A stretch of DNA of 9,263 nt from Hyphomicrobiales bacterium (GTDB lineage: Bacteria; Pseudomonadota; Alphaproteobacteria; Rhizobiales; Beijerinckiaceae), in assembly GCA_025363375.1 (NCBI GenBank), contig JANYDZ010000030.1, positions 1 through 9,263 on the forward strand, given 5' to 3'. The translations under genes were made by a program, and so were the position numbers. This document shows, in pieces, positions 1 through 7,715 of this stretch; position 1 is the first letter of the stretch; the number at the start of each line of letters is the position of its first letter. Under the pieces are notes generated by a model. The model made no database searches. It saw nothing but the letters and a program-made list of their open reading frames with translations, and was not told the origin of the DNA.

Positions 1-966
1 GGCCTCGACGCGCAGCTCGGTCATGCTGGCGGCGTCGGTCTCGTCGAGCTTGAAGGCGGTGCCGTGCTGCAGCGTCTGGTGCATCACGTCCTTGCGCATG
101 GTTATGGCGGTGCAGGTGAAGACGGGGTCCATGTGGATGGCGCCGTAGTAGCCCATGTATTCGCCGAAGGGTCCTTCGGGTTCACAATAACCGCGTTCGT
201 CGAAATAGCCTTCCAGCGTGATTTCGGCGTCGGCGGGCACGAGGATGTTGTTGGTGAGGCTCTTGACCAGCGGCGCGGCTTCGCCGCGCATGGTCGCGAC
301 CATGTGGTGTTCGTCGCCCTGCAGGCGCGTCGTCGCGGCGAAGAAATCGAGCGGGTGCGAACCGATGGTGAAGGTGACGGGCAGGCGCTCCCTGCGTTTG
401 GCGCAGGCTTCGTAAATGCGCTTGAGGTCGGAAGGCGCGGTGATGTTGGTGCCGGTCTGACGGCGGTTGCGCACGGAAAGGCGGCGGCTGCCGACGTTGG
501 AGCGGCCGGTGACGGGATCGAGCACGTAGTCGATGCCGGAACTGATGTAGCAACTGCCGTCAAATTCGTGCTGCGGATGAAACGGCAGTTTCGTCAGATC
601 GACGTCCTCGCCGGTGATTTTGACGGCATGGACGGGCGCTTCGCTGGAGGGAACCTCGACGGCCAGTTTCGGATTGGCGGTTCGCTTGAGAAACTCCTCG
701 TAGACCTTTTCGGGCGTGGAATCGAAGGCGGCGATCAGGCGCTTGCGGCTGCCGGCGGCCTTGGAGATCAGTTCGACCCGCTCGGGGCCCGCCTGTTTGA
801 ACAGCACGGCCTTTTGCGTGTTCTCGATGATTTCGCTGAGCTGGGTCAGGGGAACCGGGTCGGCGCGGACCTCGACCTCGTCGAGATCGATCAGGCGGTC
901 GACGAATTTGCGCAGGCGGAATTTTTCAAAATCGAACTCGTGTCCCTGCATGCCGGTAGCGCTCAT
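1..966 (-). CDS. UbiD-family prenylated-FMN decarboxylase, C-terminus beyond the left edge
   Basis: The ATG at 966 opens a frame of 322 codons with no stop before position 1, so the C-terminal part lies outside the window (UbiD-family proteins are usually near 490-520 residues). A purine-rich AAGG at 974-977 lies 7 bases before the ATG. The most diagnostic motif is EPEGPFGEY at residues 262-270. Its two glutamates (264 and 269) have the same spacing as the catalytic glutamates in the ExPFGE motif of Fdc1/UbiD enzymes. An arginine-rich SRRLSVRNRRQTG segment at 160-172, with Asn157 five residues before Arg162, fits the cofactor/metal-binding Asn and catalytic Arg. These enzymes (de)carboxylate aromatic or unsaturated acids using prenyl-FMN made by a UbiX partner, which is not in the window. 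The gene follows a Bug solute-binding protein on the same strand, which suggests catabolism of an imported acid rather than ubiquinone synthesis. The substrate cannot be read from sequence; phthaloyl-CoA, protocatechuate or gallate type enzymes are all possible. Confidence 0.88.
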   Translation of the reverse strand, partial: MSATGMQGHEFDFEKFRLRKFVDRLIDLDEVEVRADPVPLTQLSEIIENTQKAVLFKQAGPERVELISKAAGSRKRLIAAFDSTPEKVYEEFLKRTANPKLAVEVPSSEAPVHAVKITGEDVDLTKLPFHPQHEFDGSCYISSGIDYVLDPVTGRSNVGSRRLSVRNRRQTGTNITAPSDLKRIYEACAKRRERLPVTFTIGSHPLDFFAATTRLQGDEHHMVATMRGEAAPLVKSLTNNILVPADAEITLEGYFDERGYCEPEGPFGEYMGYYGAIHMDPVFTCTAITMRKDVMHQTLQHGTAFKLDETDAASMTELRVEA

Positions 967-1046
967 GTTCCCACCTTGTCGTTTGTGAATCCGCGTGGCG
1001 ATTTTCTACAGGGCGCCGGGCGCGCTGAAAAGTCCCTTGCGCGGGC

Positions 1047-2033
1047 TCATTCAAAGCGCACGTTGTACTCGCGGGTGAATTTCTTCCAGCGAGCGATCTC
1101 GCCGACGACGAAAAGGTCGAGATCGGCGGGCGAGGAAGCCACGGATTGAAAGCCCGTGTCGGCGAACCATTGGACCATCGCCGGTTCCTTCAGCGCGCTG
1201 GTGATTTCCGCGTTGAGGCGGTTGATCACGGCGGGCGGGGTCGCGCCGGGCGCGAAGAAGCCGATCCAGTTGTAGATGGGAGGAATGTCGAAACCCAGTT
1301 CCCTGAGCGTCGGCACATCCGGCAATTCGGGCATGCGCGTTTCGGAGGTGACGGCGAGGGCGCGGAGGGCCCCGGATTTGACGTGCGGCAGGAGAATGGC
1401 GGGAATCAGCGCGCAGAACTGCACTTCGTTGGCGAGCAGGGCTTGCGTGGCCGGACCGCCGCCGCGGAAGGGCACATGCGCCATTTCAAATCCGCCGCGG
1501 CGAACAATTTGTTCGCCGACGAGAAAGCTCAACGTGCCGATGCCCGGCGAGGAATAGGCGAGCCTGGCGGCGGGATTGGCGCGCGCGGCCTCGATAAACT
1601 CCTTGAGATTAGCGCCTTTGACGGAGGGATGCACGGCGAGGATGAGGGGCTGGCGCGCCACCATGGTCACGCCCGCGAAATCGCGCGCCGTGTCGTAGGG
1701 CAGTTCGGTTGTGCCCGACGGATTGACCGCGTGGGCGGAGAGGGTGACGAGCAGCGTGTGGCCGTCGGGCGCCGCGCGCGCGACAAATTGCGCCGCCGCC
1801 TTCGCGGAAGCGGCGGGACGATTGTCGACGATCCAGGGTTGTCCGAGGCGCTCGACCATGCGGTTTTGAATCATGCGCGCGACGATGTCGCCGGGATCGC
1901 CGGGGGCCGTGCCGACGATGATGTTCATCTGTCTTGAGGGAAAGGTTTGCGCTTGCGCCGGGATCGCCATGAGCGACGCGCCTAGCATAAAGAGCGCGCT
2001 ACAGGCGCGCGCCGGAAGGATGTTCGTCGCCAT
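1047..2033 (-). CDS. Bug/TctC-family tripartite tricarboxylate transporter substrate-binding protein
   Basis: This 328-residue periplasmic binding protein has the typical Bug-family length. Residues 1-28 form a Sec signal peptide: a charged start, a hydrophobic stretch (ALFMLGASLMAIP) and an AQA cleavage box before QTFPSRQ. The mature part shows Bug hallmarks: IIVGTAPGDPGDIVARMI near the N-terminus, the VDNRPAASAK loop, the PDGHTLL motif, a VPFRGGGPATQALL ligand-loop segment and PDVPTLRELGF toward the C-terminus. Bug proteins bind carboxylates and normally feed a TctA/TctB membrane pair. No such pair is in the window, so this looks like an orphan receptor, as is common in the family. The start is supported by GAGGA at 2037-2041 just before the ATG. 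The UbiD-family gene begins 80 bases after the stop on the same strand, so the two are probably cotranscribed and the ligand is plausibly the UbiD substrate or a precursor. That last point is inference. Confidence 0.93.
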   Translation of the reverse strand: MATNILPARACSALFMLGASLMAIPAQAQTFPSRQMNIIVGTAPGDPGDIVARMIQNRMVERLGQPWIVDNRPAASAKAAAQFVARAAPDGHTLLVTLSAHAVNPSGTTELPYDTARDFAGVTMVARQPLILAVHPSVKGANLKEFIEAARANPAARLAYSSPGIGTLSFLVGEQIVRRGGFEMAHVPFRGGGPATQALLANEVQFCALIPAILLPHVKSGALRALAVTSETRMPELPDVPTLRELGFDIPPIYNWIGFFAPGATPPAVINRLNAEITSALKEPAMVQWFADTGFQSVASSPADLDLFVVGEIARWKKFTREYNVRFE

Positions 2034-2077
2034 GTTTCCTCAATCCCGTCTTTTGCCGCCAGCGGCGCGCTTTGCGC

Positions 2078-2083
2078 CTTATA
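2078..2083 (-). promoter_or_regulatory. possible -10 element for the bug-ubiD unit
   Basis: Read on the minus strand the hexamer is TATAAG, matching the sigma-70 -10 consensus at 5 of 6 positions. It lies in a short AT-rich patch 44 bases before the bug ATG. No convincing -35 hexamer is found at 16-18 bases upstream, so this is a weak call based on position and one box. Confidence 0.3.
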
Positions 2084-2246
2084 GCAAATTTTGAATTGAA
2101 ACACGCCAGCGCGAGGGCGTGCGAATTGCCCGGAACGAAGTCAGCTTTGAATATCTGCCTTGTTGATCAGCCCGCGTCGGCAAGGAATTGCGGACAACGC
2201 GCCGCCGACCGGGCGCGTGGCGATCCACGTCAGTTGGATTCGACAG

Positions 2247-2274
2247 ATTTACGCGAACGAAGACGAGCGTAAAT
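2247..2274. repeat. 8-bp perfect inverted repeat, possible operator or RNA hairpin
   Basis: The left arm ATTTACGC (2247-2254) and right arm GCGTAAAT (2267-2274) are perfect reverse complements, separated by 12 bases. It lies 66 bases before the ATG of the small membrane-protein gene and about 210 bases from bug. The spacing is about two helical turns centre to centre, which fits a dimeric regulator site, but a stem-loop in an RNA leader is equally possible. No known operator consensus is recognised. Confidence 0.4.
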
Positions 2275-2339
2275 TGCCCGCGAAAGCTGATGTTGCTTGC
2301 GATTGCGCGTCTGGCTGAACCAACCCAGGGAGACTTGCG

Positions 2340-2558
2340 ATGAACAGCATGGCGATCGCCATCGTTGTGTCTTTTGCGGCGGGAGCGCTGTTTGGCACAG
2401 CCATCAAAACTCTGGAATCGCCCGATTTTTCCGGGCGCGTCGAAATCAGGGCCGCAAACAGCGAGTCCGTCAAGGCGGCGCTTGGGGCAACGCCTGAGCC
2501 CGCGGTGGAAACGCAACGTTGCTTTGAAATCGGCGGCGGCGGGCAGCATTGCCGGTAA
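2340..2558 (+). CDS. small hypothetical membrane-anchored protein, 72 aa
   Basis: I do not recognise this gene. It begins ATG at 2340, preceded by AGGGAG at 2327-2332 at a suitable distance. Its codons are rich in G/C third positions like the neighbouring genes, which supports it being real. Residues 4-22 (MAIAIVVSFAAGALFGTAI) form one hydrophobic segment with small-residue GxxxG-like spacing, followed by a lysine. This suggests a single N-terminal transmembrane helix or uncleaved signal anchor. The remaining 50 or so residues are polar, with two cysteines near the C-terminus (residues 62 and 71) around a glycine run; these could form a disulfide if the tail is periplasmic. It converges on ispG, with only 10 bases between stop codons. 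The main doubt is its small size and lack of an identifiable family. Confidence 0.55.
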   Translation: MNSMAIAIVVSFAAGALFGTAIKTLESPDFSGRVEIRAANSESVKAALGATPEPAVETQRCFEIGGGGQHCR

Positions 2559-2568
2559 GCGCCGGGGA

Positions 2569-3888
<1,320 letters not shown>

Positions 3889-3919
3889 GCTGGAGAAGTG
3901 ACGTTTGGCGGGCGCGCGG

Positions 3920-4423
3920 TCAAGCGGCTCTGCAACCGGCGCATTGGCCCGCGAGCTCGATCACATGGGCGCGCGAGGCAAAGCCGGCCTGGCCGGCCAG
4001 CGCGGCGAGGCTGGCGCTTATTCCGGCGGAGGTTTCCTCGCGCACGGAACCGCAAACGTCGCAAATGAGGAAGACGATCGGGTCATGCGCGCTGTGGCCG
4101 TGGGCGCAGGCCAGAAAGGCGTTGCGTGAGGCGAGGCGGTGGACGAGGCCGTTGTCGACGAGGAAATCGAGCGCGCGGTAGACGGAAATGGGGGCGGGGC
4201 GCTTGCCGGTCGCGCTCGCCATCCGGTCGATCATTTCATAGGCCCCAACGGGGCGGCCCGCCAGGCACAACTCGTCCAGAATACGCCGGCGGGAAGGGGT
4301 GAGCGCCAAGCCCTGGCCACCGCCGGCGCGATGGGGATTGTGCGCGCAATGGGAATGGTCGCGCCCGGGTTGCAAGCCGTGCGCGTGGCCTTTGGTCAGC
4401 AAGGCGCCGCGTGAAGAATCCAT
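3920..4423 (-). CDS. Fur-family metalloregulator, Zur-like
   Basis: The 167-residue protein has the Fur fold order: a winged-helix DNA-binding half (LTPSRRRILDEL at 41-52 and the ISVYRALDFLVDNGLVHRL recognition segment around 79-97) and a metal-binding dimerisation half. Two CxxC pairs, Cys121/Cys124 and Cys161/Cys164, form the structural zinc site. CAHGHSAH at 106-113 and His153 are likely regulatory metal ligands. The YRALDFL helix and the CxxC spacing fit Zur, the zinc-uptake repressor, better than iron-sensing Fur, but specificity is inferred. The N-terminal 35 residues are rich in His (13, 15, 23, 25, 28, 31) plus Cys26, suggesting extra metal binding. No start with a clear Shine-Dalgarno is found; ATG 4423 is the only upstream ATG in frame. 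Zinc-uptake genes are not in the window. ispG lies 31 bases downstream on the same strand. Confidence 0.9.
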   Translation of the reverse strand: MDSSRGALLTKGHAHGLQPGRDHSHCAHNPHRAGGGQGLALTPSRRRILDELCLAGRPVGAYEMIDRMASATGKRPAPISVYRALDFLVDNGLVHRLASRNAFLACAHGHSAHDPIVFLICDVCGSVREETSAGISASLAALAGQAGFASRAHVIELAGQCAGCRAA

Positions 4424-4428
4424 GCGGC

Positions 4429-4434
4429 ATCATA
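4429..4434 (-). promoter_or_regulatory. possible -10 element immediately before the zur-like gene
   Basis: On the minus strand this reads TATGAT, a 5 of 6 match to the -10 consensus. It sits only 5 bases from the ATG. If used, transcription would start at or next to the start codon, giving a leaderless message, which would agree with the lack of a Shine-Dalgarno. No good -35 hexamer is found at the usual distance, so the call is weak. Confidence 0.25.
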
Positions 4435-4581
4435 AGCTGTTTTGGCCGCGGGCGCTAATGGCGGCTTCCGCGTCAATTCACCCGGCGGCGGTACGCGCCT
4501 TCGGGGCGGAATCGTGGTCGGGCCAATCCGGAATTCGCGGAAGACCGACAAGCAAGCGCGACCCGGATCGTTTGATGAAAA

Positions 4582-4611
4582 TTCGCAATTTATTGTGCGA
4601 CGCGGTATAAG
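4582..4611 (+). promoter_or_regulatory. probable sigma-70-like promoter of the bdhA-patatin operon
   Basis: A -35-like TTCGCA (4582-4587) and a -10-like TATAAG (4606-4611) are separated by 18 bases in a locally AT-rich patch. They lie about 50 bases before the bdhA ATG, which leaves a leader of normal length with a good ribosome site. The -10 matches consensus at 5 of 6 positions and the -35 at 4 of 6. Confidence 0.4.
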
Positions 4612-4649
4612 CGGCCTGGCGCATCCCGCGCCGTGTCCGGAGCATCCCC

Positions 4650-4654
4650 AGGAG
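4650..4654 (+). promoter_or_regulatory. ribosome binding site of bdhA
   Basis: AGGAG lies 7 bases before the ATG at 4662. This is the ideal distance and fixes that ATG as the start. Confidence 0.75.
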
Positions 4655-4661
4655 CCTACCC

Positions 4662-5447
4662 ATGAGCCTTAAATCGCGCACCGCCGTCGTTACAGGGTCG
4701 ACCAGCGGAATTGGCCTGTGCATCGCCCGGGCTTTGGCCGGCGAGGGCGCCAATATCGTCATCAACGGATTTGGCGACGCCGCCGCCATCGAGACGGAAC
4801 GCGCCGCCATCGAAAAGGATTTTGGCGTGACCTGCGCCTACAGCGGCGCGGACATGACAAAGGCGGCGGATATCGCCGCCATGATCAAGGAGGCCGAGAC
4901 GAAGTTCGGCTCGGTGGACATTCTCGTCAACAACGCGGGCGTCCAGTTTGTGTCGCCCATCGAGGATTTTCCGATCGAGAAATGGGACCAGATCATCGCC
5001 ATCAACATGTCGGCGGCGTTTCACGCCATACGGGCGGCCTTTCCCGGGATGAAGGCTCGCAATTGGGGGCGCATCATCAATACCGCGTCCGCCCATTCCA
5101 AAGCCGCTTCGCCCTTCAAGTCCGCTTATGTCACCGCCAAGCACGGCCTTGACGGCCTCAACAAGACGGTCGCGCTGGAGGGGGCGACTTTTGGCATCAC
5201 GTCGAACTGCATTTCTCCGGGCTATGTATGGACGCCGCTCGTCGAAAAGCAGATTCCCGACACGATGAAAGCGCGCAATCTCACGAAGGAGCAAGTCATC
5301 CACGACGTGCTGCTGGCGGCGCAGCCGACCAAGCAATTCGTCACGGTCGATCAGGTGGCGTCGCTGGCGCTCTGGCTTTGTTCGGACGCCGCCGCGCAGG
5401 TGACGGGGGCGAATATCTCGATGGACGGCGGATGGACCGCGGCATGA
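4662..5447 (+). CDS. bdhA: D-3-hydroxybutyrate dehydrogenase (short-chain dehydrogenase/reductase)
   Basis: BdhA reversibly oxidises (R)-3-hydroxybutyrate to acetoacetate with NAD in the cytosol, the step that follows depolymerisation of polyhydroxybutyrate. The 261-residue protein is a classical SDR: TGSTSGIG at 11-18 binds the cofactor, NNAG at 90-93, and the catalytic tetrad is Asn115, Ser143, Tyr156 and Lys160. Family-specific signatures distinguish it from generic SDRs: the NAGVQFVSPIEDFP stretch at 91-104, SAHSKAASPFKSAY around 143-156 (substrate-contacting His145 and Lys153), and GYVWTPLVEKQIPD at 187-200, with Trp190 and Gln197. The C-terminus ends in the usual DGGWTAA. Its stop codon overlaps the start of the patatin-like gene in an ATGA, so the two are translationally coupled. 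Confidence 0.95.
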   Translation: MSLKSRTAVVTGSTSGIGLCIARALAGEGANIVINGFGDAAAIETERAAIEKDFGVTCAYSGADMTKAADIAAMIKEAETKFGSVDILVNNAGVQFVSPIEDFPIEKWDQIIAINMSAAFHAIRAAFPGMKARNWGRIINTASAHSKAASPFKSAYVTAKHGLDGLNKTVALEGATFGITSNCISPGYVWTPLVEKQIPDTMKARNLTKEQVIHDVLLAAQPTKQFVTVDQVASLALWLCSDAAAQVTGANISMDGGWTAA

Positions 5448-6508
5448 GCCGCGCCCCGCGCCGCGCGTCCGCGAAACGCAAGGCGGTCGACTGGGACGGC
5501 CGCAAGAAAGTGAACCTCGCCCTGCAAGGCGGGGGTTCGCACGGCGCCTTTACATGGGGCGTGCTCGACATGATCCTCGAGGATGGCCGCCTGGACATCG
5601 AGGCGATCACGGGCACCAGCGCCGGCGCGATGAACGCCGCCGTTTACGCCGAAGGCTACCTTGAAAATGGACGCGAGGGCGCGCGGGCGCGGCTCGAATC
5701 CTTCTGGTCGCAAGTCAGTTCGGAAAGCGCGATGCAGCCATGGCAGCGCAAATTGTTCGAGACGGTTTTGAAGCCGTGGGGGTTCGATGGGTCGCCGGCC
5801 TATCTCATGATGGATTTCGTCACGCACTACGCGTCGCCCTACGACTTCAATCCCCTCGACATGAATCCGTTGCGCGACGTGCTGCGCAAGATGATCGACT
5901 TCCAGAAAGTGCGCGCCTGCGAACACATCAAGATCTTCGTGGCGGCGACCAACGTGCGCACCGGCAAGATCGCCATTTTCAACCGCGAGCAGCTCACCGC
6001 GGACCACATCATGGCCTCGGCGTGCCTGCCCAATCTGTTTCGCGCCGTCGAGATCGACGGGACGCCCTACTGGGACGGCGGCTTCATGGGCAATCCCGCG
6101 CTGTTTCCGCTGTTTTACGAGACCGCGTGCCCGGATGTCGTGATCGTGCAGGTCAATCCGACCGAGCGTCTCGAAACGCCGCGCACGGCGCGCGATATTC
6201 AGGACCGGGTCAACGAAATCAGCTTCAACTCGTCGCTGATGCGGGAGATGCGCGCCGTGGAATTCGTGCAAAGGCTCGTCGACAGCGGCCAATTGCCGAA
6301 GGAAAAATACATGCGCGTCTTCGCGCACCGCATCGACGGCGCCGAACCCCTGAAATCGTTCACGGCAGCCTCGAAATTCGATTCGTCATGGGCGACGCTG
6401 ACGACGTTGCGCGATATCGGAAGGGCGGCGGCGAAGGCCTGGCTGGACAAGAACTACGACAACGTCGGCGCGCGCGACACGATCGATTTGCGGACCGAAT
6501 TCATGTGA
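5444..6508 (+). CDS. patatin-like phospholipase/acyl hydrolase family protein
   Basis: A 354-residue patatin-domain serine hydrolase. The oxyanion-hole loop GGGSHG is at 29-34, the nucleophile elbow GTSAG at 57-61 with Ser59, and the catalytic-dyad Asp211 lies in the WDGGFMGNP segment. No signal peptide is seen; the N-terminus is Arg/Lys-rich (MSRAPRRASAKRKAVDWDGR), so the protein is probably cytoplasmic or associated with an acidic surface. The start at 5444 is chosen because its ATGA overlaps the bdhA stop, a standard coupling arrangement; an in-frame ATG at 5432 would add four residues. Patatin-like enzymes hydrolyse ester bonds in lipids, and some act on other acyl esters. Tight coupling with bdhA suggests an ester substrate that yields 3-hydroxybutyrate, such as storage polymer or oligomers, but this is inference and a membrane-lipid role is not excluded. 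Confidence 0.93.
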   Translation: MSRAPRRASAKRKAVDWDGRKKVNLALQGGGSHGAFTWGVLDMILEDGRLDIEAITGTSAGAMNAAVYAEGYLENGREGARARLESFWSQVSSESAMQPWQRKLFETVLKPWGFDGSPAYLMMDFVTHYASPYDFNPLDMNPLRDVLRKMIDFQKVRACEHIKIFVAATNVRTGKIAIFNREQLTADHIMASACLPNLFRAVEIDGTPYWDGGFMGNPALFPLFYETACPDVVIVQVNPTERLETPRTARDIQDRVNEISFNSSLMREMRAVEFVQRLVDSGQLPKEKYMRVFAHRIDGAEPLKSFTAASKFDSSWATLTTLRDIGRAAAKAWLDKNYDNVGARDTIDLRTEFM

Positions 6509-6527
6509 GCCGGAACCGTTGTCTTGA

Positions 6528-6543
6528 CGCGTTTCTCAACGCG
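6528..6543. terminator. weak hairpin between convergent genes
   Basis: CGCGTT (6528-6533) and AACGCG (6538-6543) pair around a TCTC tetraloop in the 67 bases between the convergent patatin and endonuclease stops. The position suits a bidirectional terminator, but there is no U-run directly after the stem on either strand, so efficiency as an intrinsic terminator is doubtful. Confidence 0.3.
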
Positions 6544-6575
6544 GACCAGCTTCGTTTCGCTTGAAAACGCTTTGC

Positions 6576-7592
6576 TTACAAGGCCAGCTGCACATCCGGC
6601 ACCAGCACGCGCCGCAAGGGAATCTGCTTGCGGTACTTGAGATCGAGGTTGTCGTAGTATTTCTGAATGAGTTCGACGAGTTCGGCGCCGCCCATCAATT
6701 TCAGGTTGCCCTTTGTGCGGGCGAAATTCGTGGCGCTCGACGAATAGCCGCCGGTCGTCACGAAAATTCCGACGTCGCGCTCCTGCACCATGGCGTAGAA
6801 GGCCTTGACGCAATCGGCGCTGATATTGGCGTCGACGACCTTCACCTGGATTTTCAGGATCGGCGGCTCGATGCCCAGTTCGTCGCGGTGGGCGATGATG
6901 TCGACGCCGTCGTCGCGCACGCTGCGGGTCGCGTGCGCCTGATAGCCCATGGCGCGGAACAGGTCGGCCATGAAGGGCTCAAACGGGAAGCCCTTCAGGT
7001 CCGTCTTGATTTTCTTCGCGATGAAGTCGCGCGTGCTTTCCGTTATGTCGCGAAAAATGCCGCCTTCGCTCTCGTCGTCGAAAGTCACTGATGTCGTCTC
7101 GGTCCTGGCGTCGGCCGACTCGAACTTTTGCCGGAACTCGCCGGCGAAGGACTTCACCTCAAACAGCGTCAATGTTGAACCGAGTTCATAAAGGGCGCCC
7201 TGCGAGAAAACATCCCGGCTCTTTTTGGCGATCCAGCGCACGGCGCGGCGGTGCGCGAATTCGATCGAGTCCCCGGGATCAAAGACATAGGGGCCGGTGA
7301 TCTCTCCCCAATGCAGGGAACGGTCGGCGCGCCGGGGATAGATGACGAAATCGCCGATGCTCAGTTCATGTACGAAGCGATACAACTGGCCCGCCTGGAT
7401 CGGGATGGCGGATGGTTTGGCGTCGCTCGATTGGCCAAACATTTCCTTGAACGCGGTTCGGGTCGCGGGCAAATCGCTGACGTCCGCGACCGCTTCAACG
7501 AAGTTGAGGGCGATCTGATTGCGATCGAGAAAAATAGACTCGCCTTGCCCGTTGCCGCCAGCGCGGACAGCCCAGATGCGCGCGCAATTCAT
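6576..7592 (-). CDS. Mrr-type restriction endonuclease with EVE/PUA-like N-terminal region
   Basis: A 338-residue protein with two parts. Residues 1-155 start with WAVRAGGNGQGESIF and include AGQLYRFVHELSIGDFVIYP, ITGPYVF and FSQGALYELGSTLTLFEV. This pattern is typical of the N-terminal half of predicted Mrr-cat enzymes (COG4127-like), related to EVE/PUA-like base-reading folds. Residues about 198-310 form the Mrr nuclease: FEPFMADLFRAMGY helix (Glu205), DDGVDII (Asp231) and KIQVK (Gln249-x-Lys251), then GIFVTTGGYSSSA. This is the QxK variant of the PD-(D/E)xK site and appears intact. Such enzymes are thought to cut DNA with modified bases. The start at ATG 7592 is preferred over TTG 7610 because AGGGGG lies 5 bases upstream. 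No methyltransferase or other defence gene adjoins it. The upstream region is AT-rich, hinting at acquisition. Target modification is unknown. Confidence 0.85.
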   Translation of the reverse strand: MNCARIWAVRAGGNGQGESIFLDRNQIALNFVEAVADVSDLPATRTAFKEMFGQSSDAKPSAIPIQAGQLYRFVHELSIGDFVIYPRRADRSLHWGEITGPYVFDPGDSIEFAHRRAVRWIAKKSRDVFSQGALYELGSTLTLFEVKSFAGEFRQKFESADARTETTSVTFDDESEGGIFRDITESTRDFIAKKIKTDLKGFPFEPFMADLFRAMGYQAHATRSVRDDGVDIIAHRDELGIEPPILKIQVKVVDANISADCVKAFYAMVQERDVGIFVTTGGYSSSATNFARTKGNLKLMGGAELVELIQKYYDNLDLKYRKQIPLRRVLVPDVQLAL

Positions 7593-7597
7593 GAAGG

Positions 7598-7603
7598 CCC
7601 CCT
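7598..7603 (-). promoter_or_regulatory. ribosome binding site deciding the endonuclease start
   Basis: AGGGGG on the minus strand, 5 bases before the ATG at 7592. It favours that ATG over the upstream in-frame TTG at 7610, which overlaps the region just before this site. Confidence 0.6.
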
Positions 7604-7715
7604 GAGCCAAAAAAGGTCGGCCAACGCCGATGGGAGCATATTGCCTTAAATCTTCTTACAAACAGCGACGATGTTGTATTAGATTTTATCTATCCATAAA
7701 TTTCGCGATCCGCTC

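Larger units (their letters stand above)
2034..2339. other. intergenic region between bug and the small membrane-protein gene
   Basis: These 306 bases separate divergent genes. They hold the possible bug -10 box near the left end and an inverted repeat at 2247-2274. I see no convincing coding frame: the frames that cross it have no recognisable protein features and no supported start. Promoters for both flanking genes should lie here. Confidence 0.6.

Noticed and set aside
967..1046. GC-rich repeats between bug and ubiD as a terminator.
   Set aside because: There is no clean stem followed by a U-run. The gap looks like an ordinary intra-operon spacer.
64..1149. A 361-codon plus-strand open frame.
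   Set aside because: It is antisense to the UbiD-family gene and the end of bug. No family features are seen, whereas the opposite strand carries the ExPFGE motif.
2079..2549. A 156-codon minus-strand open frame covering the small plus-strand gene.
   Set aside because: The translation is Arg-rich with no motif, whereas the plus-strand frame has a ribosome site and a clean membrane segment.
5228..5443. An N-terminal extension of the patatin gene into bdhA.
   Set aside because: It would overlap bdhA by about 220 bases. The ATGA junction at 5444 gives a normal start just before the conserved patatin domain.
5351..6328. A 325-codon minus-strand open frame.
   Set aside because: It is antisense to the patatin gene, which has an intact dyad and coupled start. 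The composition is that of a mirror frame.
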